This document shows, piece by piece, positions 1 to 14,003 of a DNA stretch of 64,000 bases. The position numbers and the translations under genes are program-made. How positions within the stretch are numbered: position 1 is the stretch's first letter; each line of letters starts with the position of its first letter. The DNA is taken from assembly GCA_013398055.1 (NCBI GenBank), contig VZRS01015025.1:558001-622000 (forward strand), written 5' to 3'. Under the pieces are notes generated by a model. It was not told where the DNA came from and did no database searches. It worked only from the letters and a program-made list of their open reading frames with translations. This stretch comes from Ifrita kowaldi. Taxonomy: Eukaryota; Chordata; Aves; Passeriformes; Cinclosomatidae.

Positions 1-861
1 AATGGACAGGTCAAACTTACTTCAATAAATGGAGCCCATGCTCTACCTAGGTTTGTTGCTGGAAGTTAAAGCACTTTCACATTCATCTGGGACATGACAA
101 GTATGCTTCTGGGAGTATGAGGAGAGAGTAGGAGGGAGGAAATGCCTCAACTCAATTACAGTTTGCCACATGATTTTCCATCCTGAGGAACTGCCAGTAG
201 CTGTCAACACAGACTGTTACAGAGCTTGCAACAGAGTCGGAGTTGGCAACCTTCAGTCACGCAGCACGGGAGCTCAGTTCTACTGGAGATGGCACACTGG
301 GGAAGTTGCCTTTCCAAGGAAAGAAGAATCTAGAAGGAGAGCACCTGTATAGTACAAGATCACCATGGTCCTGCCTTGTACTGCCCCTCAGATTTCTCTA
401 GAAAATACTTCACTCACAGGTCTCTGCATTTTCTTTCCCTACCTGGGGTGGATATGATTGACAAAGTCACACACCAAGCTTCCTAACAAACAAACCCCAA
501 ATATAATTATCTCTTGAGGTACTCACAGGATGGAAAGCAGGTTGATGGGTGAAGATATTGAAGTGTAATGCAAAATGAGAAGATGGTGATGAAATTCCAG
601 TCTTCCTCATCCCTTCTGCACAGGGAAAAACACAACAAATAAGCAGAACTAGAAACCACCAAAAAACCAGCATGTAAGAAGTAAAAGGAACTACAGGAAG
701 AAGGAAAGGAGTGGCAGCTATTCTCCCTTAAGTCCTTGTTCTTATTGTGCTCAATTCTGGAAGAGCTAGAATCACCAAGAACACCAGGTGGACATATACC
801 TGCTCCACACAGTCTGAAGGACATTATCAGATGCTGTGTCTAAACTCAAGATTTTGAGTCT

Positions 862-1285
862 CAGGCCCTGGTCCTCACAGGGGACTTCAGCCACCCTGAT
901 TCCATCTCCTGGAAGGACAACACAGAGAAGGGAAAGCTCAGGCAGGCTCTCATCAATGTAAGTAAACCCCTGCCAGGCAGTACAAAGAGGATGGAGCCAG
1001 GCTCTTTCCAGTGGTGCCCCATGACAGCACTGGGGCAGTGGGCACTCACTGAAACACAGGAGGCTCCCTCTGAATAGCAGGGAACACTTTCCTAATGTCA
1101 AACTGATTGAGCACTGGCACAGGTTGCCTAGAGAGGCTGTGGAGTCTCCATCCTGGTACTCGAACTTCTGAACATGGTCCTGGGCAGACAGCTCTTGGTG
1201 GTCCAGCTTAAGCAGGGGTGGGTGGGACCAGATGATTGCCAGAGGTACCTTCCAACTTCTGTTACACTGTGGAAAAACCCAAATG
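862..1285 (+). mobile_element. CR1 LINE fragment with internal deletion
   Basis: Two parts of a CR1 element are joined. From 880 the plus strand reads GDFSHPDSISWKDNTE, which resembles the GDFNHPD-I-W endonuclease motif of CR1 ORF2. From about 995 the sequence jumps to the CR1 3' region: 'aagaggatggagccaggctc', the AC-TGAAACACAGGAGG block, GCACTGGCACAGGTTGCC, and a run ending near 'gaggtaccttccaactt'. The reverse transcriptase section is missing. Point changes and the lost terminal ATTCTRTG octamers suggest an old copy. The 174-codon minus-strand frame over this stretch is an antisense shadow. Confidence 0.72.
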
Positions 1286-3665
1286 CCAGTTTGCATTCAT
1301 TTTCCAACTCTCCAGTCATCACCACAAGCTTCCTCTCTGGCTTGGACTGCAGGGTCATCAAGGTCATCAAGCTCTGCAACACTGCAGGCTTTAGTCTTTG
1401 AGAATCCAACTTCCGCTGGATGATACCGAATCACCCAGAACAGGCTTGAGTACAGCTCTCCTCATGGGAGTGAGCTCAGCTCATTTCAGGTGGAACAGGG
1501 GTCATCTTTTACCCTGCCTTGAAACAGCATAAAGAAAAGTTATTAATGCAAAGAAAAAGAAATTTATTTCTTCTAGGATAAACAGGATTGCAATACTTGA
1601 ACAGAACAAACCCATGCCTTACCCCTGAAACATTGCTTTGGCCTCAGCAACTCCTTGAATTTTTGCATTTTCTTCTAAATTCTGCCTCAATCAACAAACC
1701 TGAACAGTTACCCAGCCATGGCAGTCATGCTGAAGCAGAACCACGTGGACCACCCAAGAGGAAGAAGGCAGTGTGAGCCTTTAGGGCCACTGTAACACAT
1801 CTGTACCATGTCATCTGGGTATAACTTACTAAATGCCCACTGTAGAGCAACTGTGCAACTCTGCAGGGTGAGAAGTCAACTCATACTGCTCTAATAAACT
1901 GGTATTTCCTTGATGCTGCTTTCCAAGGTTCATAACCCTCTCCAGCAAAATATTCTGACTGTCAGACAAAACTATACCATTTGTCTCAGTAGGAAAAGGC
2001 ACTTGCTGAAGGCACCCCCAAAGTCACGTGCTGAGTAAACCGGCTGCTGACAGTAGCAACCTTTGTGAAATAAGATGCTGCTCCTTACAAATACAAAGTT
2101 TTTGGAATTCACTGAGCTTGTCAAGTTGGGCTGAGATCTTTAACCAAACAGTATTACTAAAAAAAACCAGAACAAACCTAAAAGCGCCTGCTATGCCAGC
2201 AATTACCAAAACAAATACTTCTAAAGAAATCATGCTTGCACTATGTGATGTAAAGGAAAAATGACAAAATAATATAATTTTCTTTCCATGTTCAAATGCT
2301 AAAAGCTGTAATGTCCCTGTATTTCTTTCCTTCTCTCCACTGTACACACACACTCACCTCTCCTGCCTTTATGCTCAGAAAGATTGGTGGGGATTTAAGC
2401 TGGAAACTTGATAAACCCAGAACTTATATGTTGGAAGCATTATTTTGGATGCTAAATAACAGTTAACAAAAATTAAAACAGTGAAAAGCTGGGAGTTCTT
2501 AAACTGAATGACCCCTTGAATCAAGGGGATCAAAATAAGAAAACAAAGGGGAGTCACCGTGGCCACTAGAAGGTTTTCTGCTTGGTTCTTGGTAGGCTTC
2601 TCTCAGGACCAATCATGTCAAAATAAGACTCTGCAATTTTGACTTTGTTATCTCAAGAGCTGGGCTGTAACACCCACAGAATGATTTCTGAAGACAGTAT
2701 TATGCTGTATCTAAGAATAATTGAAGTCACACTTTCGTTTGTGAATGTTTCTGAAGGAATTACATGTTGGCAGAAAATTGCATTCTGGATGGAGATGAAA
2801 CAAATCCATGCATCCAAGGGAAGAGAAAGAAAAAAGGTCAGGTCTCGACATCAATTTTCTGGAAGAAAAATAAATCTCACCAGCCAGTCTGATGGAGGAA
2901 ACAAGGGCAACAATTCCATAACCTTTTAGACATTTTAGATAATCTTTCAGCTCATAAGAACAGGTTTAGTTTGCCTTAGAATTGTAAACATCTGAAGTAA
3001 TTGATATTCGTCCGTGAGGCAGCAGAATTGGTTCCAATGCCTTCAACAGAAGATCTTTGCAAATTGTTAATCCTAGTGATGCAAAGCAGAAAATTTGGAA
3101 ATATCTCACAACCCACAGTCAGAATAAACTCTTAAAAAATAAGTGAGATCCCTGATCATTCTGAAAGGTCCTGGCACAAAAAGACAGGCCACTGCATTTA
3201 ATACAGTTCAGGTTCCCCTACAGTGGATACCCGCATGGTCACACCAACCATTCAGATGAAGGCAAATGCACTTTTTCACATTCACTCAATTTTACATTCT
3301 GCTACAGGTTTAGACATCGTAGCTCAGCAAACAGATTTTTCACAGACATTAAACAGTTGAAACATAATTGGTTGAAAACTTAGTTTTCAATGAGGAAAAG
3401 AAAAAGCAATAAGTGCACAAGAATGGTATTAATGAGGTACCTCAAAACGTAAAACTAAGTGAGGAGTTTCTGGAAATCTGTGGTTAGTCGACATTTAAAA
3501 TGCCATTCAGCTCCCTCACTGCACTTCCTAACAGCAGGACAGGTCCACCCAGTGCTCACATGGTAAGTTAATGCTTTGGGAGCAAAACTCACTGAACAAG
3601 AGATGTGGCACATCTTTTGGACTGTTCTTGACACACAGGCATTCAAACTACAATTTTGCCACTGA

Positions 3666-3933
3666 GCTGGACAGGACCCGAGGGAATGGCCTGGAGTTGT
3701 GTTAGGGGTGGTTTAGGTTGGATATCAGGAAAAAGGTCTTCACCCAGGGCACTGGAACAGTGCTCCCCAGGGAAGTGGTCACAGCACCATGCCTGACAGA
3801 GTTCAAGAAGTGTTTGGACAATGCTCTCAGGCACAGGGGTCACTCTTGGATGGTCCTGTGCAGGGCCAGGAGTTGGACTTCATGATCCTTTGGGTCCCTT
3901 CCAACTCAGGATATTCTGAGATTCTATGATTCT
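3666..3933 (+). mobile_element. CR1 LINE 3' end
   Basis: This is a 5'-truncated CR1 3' end in the plus direction. Visible blocks include 'ggtttaggttggatatcagg', 'aaaggtcttcacccaggg', 'actggaacagtgctccccag', 'gatcctttgggtcccttcc' and the terminal 'attctgagattctatgattct'-like octamer repeat that marks avian CR1 3' ends. It is one of the clearest indications that the DNA is avian. Confidence 0.9.
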
Positions 3934-6900
3934 AAGCAATACAGCAGTCTGTAGTGCTAAGATAGATGAAATAATTAAACGAATGAGTCATTTAAAAATT
4001 GTCCAGAAGATCCTGAGAGGGATTGATTGGCTGAAAATAAACGAGACTTCAGAAATCCTCAGCAGAGTTTTGTATCCCAAGAAGTTGGTTTGAACGCGGG
4101 AAGTTCCCTCATGGACAGTATCTGGCCAGAACTACAAAATAACCTGACACACCATCATTATTTCCCCATCCCTGACGTTCCTAGAGCCCCTGTAAGTTCA
4201 TCCTGATGAAGAAGAGCAGCTGTAACCTGAGAAGAGCTGCAGCCCCAGCAGCGAGGGCCCAGAGGCGCGTTACCCCTGAGGCACAGCCGCCCGGCAGCAC
4301 AAGGCACGAGCGAGATAAGCGCTGGATTTTCCCTCTCAGGCCCCCGCCTCAAACTGAAAGCACTGGCACGGAGGAAGGAGAATCAGAGCAGCCCCTCCCG
4401 AAAGCTCACGTAAAGCAGGAAAGAGGCACGGCTCCTCCACAGGGATGACAGCTGTGATTAAGGATCTTCCACATCCGTTGTTCCTATCGTGCACAGCAGG
4501 AGCTCTGTTTGAGGAGCTGTGAAGGGCCCGTGCCTGGACTGCTGCCACACCTGACCCTGCAAATCACTGGTGATAACAGAGCAGAGTGCAGCACTGCTCA
4601 GCTTACAGACTTGCCCCGTTTCCCCACCAGATCAAGGCACTATCAACACCTCACAGGCTTGATCCCAGCTCACACCAGCAACGCAAAACTGCACCTTCCA
4701 GTGTGCTCTCCCTGATAACTAAAGCCATCCACACCTACACCCTAGACTTGGAAAGGAGTTATCCAAGAGCCTGGCAGAAGGAGTGTCTTATTCCTGCTGG
4801 AGACCGTGGGGCCAGAGGCAAGAGTGCAGTAAATGCTGCCCTACCCCAGGCGCCCTCAGACCATGGCACTTGCAGCCCAAAGGCTGCTGGGTGGCCAACA
4901 TCTGCTGCCAGCTCCTTCTCTGTGCTTCATGTTTTGTGGAGGGGCATCAAAAACCTTGGAAGCATTCACTGACCAACTGCCACAGAAACAGTGTGGTCAA
5001 AAATGAGGAATGATGCAAACACCAAAGCCTCTCAGCCTTCAAATTCAAAATACATTTAGAAATTCTGTTTTGAATGATAAAATTTAAAAACCCAGAGCAC
5101 TGTGGGTCTCCTAGCAGGAAGACCTGGCTTTGTAGGTTGGGGATTTGATCCTGTGGAGTGACACTCCGGCTTGTTGCTGCCTCTGATAGGATTACATTTA
5201 TCAGGGAGCTGGAGAGCCTCTGCGACTCTGTGTCTCTGTGGGAACCCCTAAGGGGAAAATCAGGGTCTCCTCAGAACTGACAGGAAAATTTAAGACTTCC
5301 TTGAAGGAGAAAAGAAGCAAAGCAGAAGAAATCCGAGGGAAGAAGTGGAACTATTCCTAACAATCACGATAATTGCAGTTTTGTAAGTTAGGCTGGCTGG
5401 GTGCCCAGAATGGGTAAAAAAGCCCCAAACCAGTTTAACTGACAGGCATATAACCATTTGCATAGCCCTGCAGCAAAGCAAAATGACCTCCAACTTCTCA
5501 AAAATCTTAGTTATAGATTTTCCCTCATACCTACTTTTTTTTATTTGAGCAAATTAATGAACCTGGACTTTAAGACAGTAGTAAAATTTGATATTTCTGA
5601 CAGAAACCATGAGATTTAGACACATAACTGTCAGTAAAAACAAACAGGAAATAAATCTCGCTTAAATTTTTAAAACCCCTTTTTTAAAATACATTTACGA
5701 TACATAACAAACCAACTACACATACACAATGCATAACACTCAGTAGTCAAACGTATATTCTGCATGGATAACTTACCCAATAAGCTTACAGGGTTTTGCC
5801 CACTGTAAGAATTTTAGCCACATTTTTGTCTCTGATCTTCCTTTTTTAAAGGTTTCACTAACAAGCCACCCAATTACCTTTGTATCATGGCAACTTTACT
5901 CTCAGTTTCATCCCCCCACCACAATGTCCTACAATTGCTGCAGTACAATTTCTGAATTCAACACTTGTGAAAATAAGAAATGTTCACAAAACTGCAGACC
6001 AGGGCCTCCTGGCACAGCTTCAGAAGCTTCACTTTAAAGTTTCTTGGTGCAAGATTTTATATGATGGGGCAACTTTCACAGGGGATTCTGGGAACTCTAG
6101 AGGCACCCTCCTTGATGTCCTCTGTGGTAAACCAAAACCTTAATTTTTTTTAAACAGAAATTGGAACAGGGGAATTATTTTGGACTGTTATTTGGTCTGC
6201 ACATGCTTTTCCTGCCTAGGAAGAGTTAATCCACACGGTAGTTTTCGTTCTTTAGCGGGAATTACACATCCCCTGATTGAATCATACAAAATAGAGAATT
6301 ATAAGAAATGGTGTCCCTGAAGTTTACTGAGGGAAGCAGCAGGAGCCACATGAAACAGGAGCCCCTGTAAGGCACTGCATTCTTCCTCATCTTTTGGATC
6401 AGTGCAGGATCTGCCCACGTATTTAACACCCTTCATTCCCCTCTGCTGTGCTCCCTTTGTTCAACCACCCTTGAAGCAGAACTTCACCAACACTCAGAGC
6501 AGATTTTGACAAGGATATGTAAACCCTTTCCCAGCTGAAGAGGCCAGCAATATCTGGAGAAGGAACATGGGTGCTGGAATAAGCCTGGCGCTTTTCCAGT
6601 TTGACCTACCCAGGGCTGCTACTATACAACATCAGAGAAATTCCGACACTTAGGCTCTAAATTTCCCATTCACCCTGACAAGAAGTAGGCCTTGACCACT
6701 GTTGGCTACAATCTGCCCAAAATTATATTTACTACCTAATTTTAATAAGTTTATCTTTCCTAATGATCATTTTGTATCAGGAGAGAATAAGCAGTCCCTC
6801 AGAATCCGGTTCCTTTTTCCTTGGGCCTTTGTAATATACTGGTTTCTCAGCCCTTGATGCCAGCTCCCCACATGCTCAGAATTACATAAATCACAATTTT

Positions 6901-9900
6901 ATCGAATCAGCCTCTTTTCTAATAAAAAGAAAGCCCATTTCTCTCCTAGCATTATGTCAGTACTCATCTTTGAAGTCCCCTGGAGCTGCATCCAATTCAC
7001 ACCAGAATGACTGGAGCACAATCTTTTGGTTGCCTTTATTCAGATCCTTTAGTCTGTTCTGCTGTTATCCATCTTTCCCACAAGCCCAACTCGACACAAT
7101 GCACAGTACCCTGGCTCAAGACTCGCTGTTTATGCTGCTCTGGACACGTCTCTTTCCCTGCCCCCCCCAGCATCTCCGTGCTTTATTTATTCTGCTGACT
7201 CGTGCCAAATGCTGAAGTCACAGTCTGAGTTTTCAGTTAACTCATATCCCTAGCTCTTTTTCCTATTCTTATTGCTTTCCCTCACAAACATTATCAGGTT
7301 TGAATAGCTCGGTCTTTTTCATACCTGCCATACATTTACATAATGGACAACTGTGGTTTATTTTCCTTTGCCCCCTTCTCATGAAAACCTGGCAGCTCCC
7401 AATGCTCCATCCTTGTGCATTTGCATATCACCTGGGATAATCTGGACCTCACAGTGACATGGGGGTTAAGAAATATGAAGCTTATTTTGGCCCTGTTGTG
7501 ATTCTGAATCCTAGCAGCCAGCTTGCCTCTTTCAAAATGTCATTTTTCAACAAAACCCACAGGCTTTTAGACTCTAATTCATCCCAAAAATACATGCAGA
7601 TGAACAGGCTCCAGCCAGCTCTCACTTGCCATGAAGCCAACATGCTAATAGAGCTCCATTTTTGCTTTCAAAAACCTCATGACAGGGTAATTAACTTAAT
7701 AGTCCAGACTTCTCTTGGGTCAGCTTCAATTCCCTTCCCAAAAAACTTGCCCAGGCTCTTGACAGTATCTTGAAACTGGTTTTCACCGTCTCACACTGTT
7801 ACTGCTCTTGACAGCCTGTTTCAGGATTTTCCCATGTCCCAGCCTTTTCCATCACCACGGCAAGCCAGACGCTATTGGGAGAGAAGAAAAGCAAGGAGCG
7901 ATGGATCCCCTCGGTAATTCCCCAACACCTCCAGAACCCAGTAAAATTATCCTGCTGGCAGCAACACCCTCAGAACAGCTACAGGGGGACAACTCAACAG
8001 GCTGCTTGTCCAACTGCAGCACCATGGGGCAAGGACAGCATTTCTGATCATTCTTTAAAAAGGCCAATCAAGTTTAAAAGCATTGGCTTGGGTGAAACAC
8101 TCTGCAGTGCATTCCCCTCTTCTCCAGCCTCCCTTTTCTAGTAACAGCAAAATCTTTTGTGCAGCTTTGCTACTCTTCTCCATGACTTTTTGTTTTTCAA
8201 AGGAAGCCCTGGAAGAAGGCAAAGTTTGTCTGTTTTTACACATGAGTACAGCACTTGACATGATGCTGCTAGCAGGCTATAGCATTTCATGTTCAGTATG
8301 AGAACTGGTTAGAAATTGGGCAAAGTGCTTGGAAGTTGCACAATTTCACTCTAAATGTGCTACTATGTGCAGTGAATCCTTCCCTGAGAACATCCAGAAA
8401 GTTCACGCACGAAGGGTTTAGACAGCAGGAGTAAAGTTTATACCCTCAGCAATAAAAGTGACTGTAGTAATTTCAAATTACAGACACAGGGAATCATCTG
8501 CGGAGGTCAAAAAACAAAACAAAACAAAAGGCAAACTGAAGATGAGTGAAGTCAAGAGAAACTGAAGTCCACAAGAAGATGCTACTTATTTCTACTTCTA
8601 AATGGAAACAGGATTCTTTGAAAAATCTGACTCCAGAACAATATGCCCTAACTCAGGGTCACACAGAAGAACTCAGAGCGGATGAGAGGTCTCAGCTCTA
8701 GGGGCCCCTGTCACCTGATGATGCCACCCACAGCAGTACTTACTTATAAGCCTGCATGCTTGCAGGGGGATTAACAAAAACATTTAAATGTCCTTCATTG
8801 GCAATTACCAAGAGGCTTTTTTTCTTGCCATGGTTGTACAAGGGCAAGAAACCAAAAGAGTTTGTGCAACACTGATCAGCTTCTTGATATTTTTTGCACA
8901 GATTCTTGTATTTGTAGATTTTCTCTTAGAACAGGGCAGTATCTCATCTCATTTGATTGTGAATAGAATAAACTTAAACATGCTCAGAGGTGTTTGGCAT
9001 TGTAATCTATTTGTTCATTAGGAAGAAAAAAACAGGTTCTTACCAATTTCAGGACACTGTGGAAGAACCTGGGAGTTCTTTATGCACACTGCAATCAACC
9101 ATCGAAACATTCTGTTCTCTTGTGTCCACGAGACTTACAGATTGTTTGGAGATGAGTTTGGAGAGAAACACATCAGAGCCTCATCTTGTGTCTGGAAAAT
9201 ACCGTATATCTTTCTAGACTATTATCTAAAAGATTCAAGGCAATTTTTTTCACGTTTAGTCTATGTCCAAGACCAATTTCTAAATTCATTTTCTTCTTTA
9301 TCCTTTTAGACTTTTTTTGCTGAAATTGAATTCAGAGGTAAAAAGGGGGCCAACCACAACCCTTTTAGAGTAGCAGCTGTACGAGCTGGCACACCTTAAG
9401 AACCCAAAGTGCTCCTACCGTGTCCTCACAAGTCACAGGGACAAGCATCTATGATATTTTGGGCAAAGTCTGGTTCATGAAGCCATTTCTGTGTTTTTGA
9501 AAAAGCTTCAGCCAAACATCCATCATATGTTACTGCCGCAGTTGTCAACTTTTAGAAACAGATGTCAGTGAATCCAGGAGGACTTGAACTTCCTGAACCA
9601 ACTCACCAATGCCTACTGGAGTAAGACAAGAAAGAGCTGTTCCAGATTATGAAGCACCAAAGCAGCCCTGGGTGGGGCAGGCCTACCTTCTGACAGTCAC
9701 GTTAAAGACATTTTCTTCACAGCTCACCACCCTAGAGGTCCTCAGCCTGTAGCTCATTTGATCAAGCCATGCATTAGAGAAGAAGCAGAGAGAACAGCAT
9801 CTGGATCTACAAACCTCTCATGTTCAGTCGAAACTTTGCAGCAACTCCACTCTGAGCCCCCAGGGAGGAAAAGTCAGCACAGCTTGTCATTCACAAAAGA

Positions 9901-12900
9901 AACAAATCTATAGAATAAAAATTGGCTTTTCACCCAGTCTGCCAACACCAGTGAAGAGTTTTGCCTAGAGCTTGTGTGCTTTCTTACATGGAAGTGTCAT
10001 GGCTACGCTCCAAGCTCCCACTTCCACAGGAGCTATATGAGAGGTTCCCACGGTCAACAATACCCTGGGGACTTGAAAGAAAGCTACAGGAATTCTTCAT
10101 TATTTAAAAAAGCACTCACTTCTCTTCAAGGGAAGGCAGAAAGGAGAGAGGTTCCCATGCAAAGTAACAGGGCTGAGGTTGGGCTGGAAGCCCTTTAGAA
10201 GCCACATCTTGTATCGCTTCCTGAAGACATGTTCAATCCCTGCTGAATCTTGCCCCTCAAAATCTTCATTGCAAGGCACGGAGCTCTGATTTCACTCTAA
10301 TTTAATGAGAGGCTTAATGTCTAAACGTTTTGAGCGTTGCTTGGGGAATAGCAAAGAAAGCCTGGCAGCAAGAAGTAGAGAAAAAGAAAAGAAAAAAATA
10401 AAGTCTCTGACCCTTTGAGAAATCAGGGAACCAAAAAATGGTCCTACTGATTCTGCAAAGTTTAAGGGACTTCTATCAAGAGAGATCAAAACTTGGCTCC
10501 TAAACCTCATGTATAACCCCCAAAATAAAGGTCTGGCTGCTTCCCACTAAAAGCATCAATTTTTGCCTAGATCACATAGAACTGACATGCTTATAATGGG
10601 AGCCATAATTAATAGTGTTTCAGCAAAACAATGCACGGGAATTTAGCCATGTCTCTCTGGACGACTGAAAGCAAAGTTCTACAGCTAAAAATCCCAGCCT
10701 TCATCTCAGGGAGAACAGAACAATGAATCTTGCTGCAGAGTGACATGTTCCAGGCAATTACAAGAGCTGCAGACCTCAAAGCCACACTCTGAGCATGACT
10801 GGAACATAAATAGATTAGCAACTGCTAAGGACTGCTCTTCCTCCTGATTCACAAAGCATGTTCCCACTTCACCTTTGATGCCCTTAATGATGCACAACCA
10901 TTATTTTAATAAGAAAAGCCATTTCACATTTTTATAAATATCCCAAATGCTTCATGTTACCCTTAGTTACCCTTCATCCCCCTGTTCTCTTCGATGCTGC
11001 TGACTAAATGGAGCCATGTTTTTCCAGCACATTACAGTCTTGCCTTGAGCAGAGTAAGCCCCATCCCACTTCCTTCACTTACATCACCCTCCAGGCAGGT
11101 AGAAGAAAGACAGGACTTGTTTTGCCCTGAAGCCCTGGCCAAAACCACCCTGCTCTGATTAGCAGTCTTCAGAGGAAAACAGATGTGGCAATCACCAATT
11201 CCAGGTTCTGAGGTAAATTCTGTGAACACTAAATGGTAACCTATGGCTCTCTCAGAGTGCTTTGCAAAGCAAGTAGCTTCTCTGAGGCTGTTGCATTGAG
11301 TGGGAAAGCATCAAAGCAGCACAGAACTGCCGAGGTATTTGTAGAAGGTCACCCAGCAACTGGTTACCAGGGCTACAAGTGAAACCCAGAGGTCTCTATC
11401 ACAGCTCTTCAGGCACCCTTCTCTTTCTATCTCAAACCATCCTCACGTCCTGTCCCACCCACCCCCCCAAAAAAACACGAACAAAAAATCTCCACCAATT
11501 TTCCACTTCCACCAGTGCAGGCTGCAGTAGAATCCAAAAGAACACTGTAGTCCTTCACACTGTCTCCCAGCTAGCATAGGTAGCTCACTGCTCAGCACAT
11601 CCACTTTTCTGCACCTCTGCTCTGAGCAAAAGAGCAAATGCACTTTGTGGGACCAGGTATCCAGCCTGAAGGCTGTCAATGCCATTGGGGAATTAATTGC
11701 CTACAAATAAGCACCACAATGGTCTGCTTTTTTAAAGTCTTCAAAACTCTGTAGGGACTTCTGCTTTTTACAGATATAATCTGAGGCTGCGTGTATAATT
11801 TTAAGGACTTAGTTCACGGAACTTGCAAACGCATACTCTGAATTGCTAAATGTCAGCTATTCCTACTGACCTTTAAGATCAGTGCAGGCACAGAGGTTCC
11901 ACGAGTCTCAGACTGTGATTCTGCAGTATTTAACATGAGAGATGCAAGTCATGCCATCCTGTGCAGCAGCACAGACGCCAGTGACACCAGGAACACACCA
12001 CCACCTTCCTGTCAAATCAGTCACAAGTACATGATATGGCTTTTAAGCCAATTATGGGAAAGCAAATTATACCCAATGATCGCGAAGCTCAAAAATATGT
12101 GAGCACATTTAAATAATTTTATGGGGCTACAACATCTTGTTCTGACACCAGGAGAGCTAAAGATGGATTTAGTACCTGACCAAAAAACAGGTACAAGGAC
12201 CAATGTATCACTGCTGGGTTTTGCATCAGCTCTGCAAGAGCTGACCACTTGAATTCTTCATTCCCTTCAATAACGAAGAAGAAAACTCCCTTCATAAATA
12301 GTAATCAGTGTTGTCCAAATGACGGAGTAGTACCGAGTTCATTAAGGATTTTATGCCATGCCAAACTACAAAAACTTTTGAAAATTGCCATGGAATAGCA
12401 CTAGCTTCCTCTAGAGTCTCAAGATAAAGCCTTTTAAAAAATGCATACTCCTTCTGGCAGCGCTGAATAGGGCTAAAATCTTCAACAGTGACAAAATTAG
12501 AAATACTTGTCTTCATGATAAATCAATAAATGTGCTGTTATTCAACAGTAACCATGCAATAAAATTTAGTCTCTTTGCATCCCCTGAAACCTACTGATAC
12601 ATGATGCAGAAAGGCTTTTGGGATCTATAGAACCTGGACATCTGTGTTAGGCATTAACAGCAATAACAGTAATAAGGGTGTTTATCTATGTTTTACAGTG
12701 GGGTGGTGAGGGCACCGAAGAGCCTGTACCATTGCTTAGGACATTCTTCAGTTACCTGAGTCAAACACATCCATATTCTAAAAACGAAATTGTTCTAAGA
12801 AAGCCAACTAAAAGAAATTTGCCTTAGCCAAGGCACCCTGCACTTTGCTTTCTGGAAAGCTGAAAACTGCTCAAGTCAATTTAGCTCCCCCTTTTTGCTC

Positions 12901-13937
12901 CCGTATACAGCTGCACTAAAGTAAGTATTGCTCAGTAGTGCTCGAAGCTACTTCCAAGGATGAAACAGAGGCCACTGCTTTATAAGAAGTTGCCTTAGTT
13001 TATAGTAGATATTTCTGAAGTTCTTGCTACTATTCAGAAGGTGGTGGTTATTTAATAGCCCACTAATTGAATTAGTCTCCAGTTTTGGTCTTTAAGCTCC
13101 ACTCTGTGAATAAAAATGATAAAGAGAAACAGTTCAAGCATGTTCCAGTATAGCTGCCATACTAAGACAGAGTCAATTGCATGCGTTAATCTTTAATTAA
13201 CAGCATCAGAGGAACTACAATCTAGTAGCTAGAGTACTGGACTAGCTACAAAAAGCCTTCATTCAGCCACTGATTTGCTGAGCACCTCCCATGAGAGGGG
13301 GAAGAGAAACAGCCATCTAAGCTGTCCTTTTTCCTTTCTATCTTTTGTTTGCCTTACCATTTCTTTTTGTGGTAGCTGTAGCAGGGGCAGGCCCTGCATG
13401 AGCAAAACTCCACCGTGGCTCTGCAGTGTGGGGTGAGCAGCCCAGCTGCTAATTGCAATTAACAGCAACATCAACAGAATCCGACCTATTTCAAGACAGT
13501 TTTAAATTTCTGGCATTTCTGTAACACTCTATAACTTCTCTATAAACCAAAAAGAGGCAGCCTGTAGCAAGGAATAATAAAATCACACAAATTACTTCCA
13601 ACAAGAACATTATGGCCCATCTTTGTGAAACCTTCGTTACTCCCATAATTGCTATGCAAACCCCAGGCTGATGATGCATGAACTTGGCTTTATTTCAAGT
13701 CATCCAAATTTACATAGCCTCTCCAAAATGGATATTTCCCAGTAAATGACAGCATGATGCAGCCAGAACAGAGTTTATACTTCTCTTTCATTAAGCTCTG
13801 TCACCTCCCTTTGATGAGCACAAGTTCTTGTCTTTCTTGTATTCCCTAAACCTGTGCCAAATCTTGCTGTTTTCCCTCTGCAATCACAGCAGCTCTGGAA
13901 TCTGAGAAAGAAGTTTCTTTTTCACTTCCTTATCTCT

Positions 13938-14003
13938 AACTTTTCTCAGAGTCCCCTCATGCTAATGTTCCCTTCCTCACACAACGGTGCTATCACCACC
14001 ATT
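13938..14003 (+). repeat. Source arm of a 66-bp perfect inverted repeat
   Basis: The 66 bases here are the exact reverse complement of 16364-16429. No direct repeat flanks this copy, so it looks like the original. The sequence is not low-complexity and I do not recognise it as a known repeat family. The second copy lies 2.36 kb to the right and is flanked by a 16-bp direct repeat. Confidence 0.9.

Noticed and set aside
772..1296. 174-codon minus-strand frame
   Set aside because: It is antisense to a CR1 fragment and has no splice or family support.
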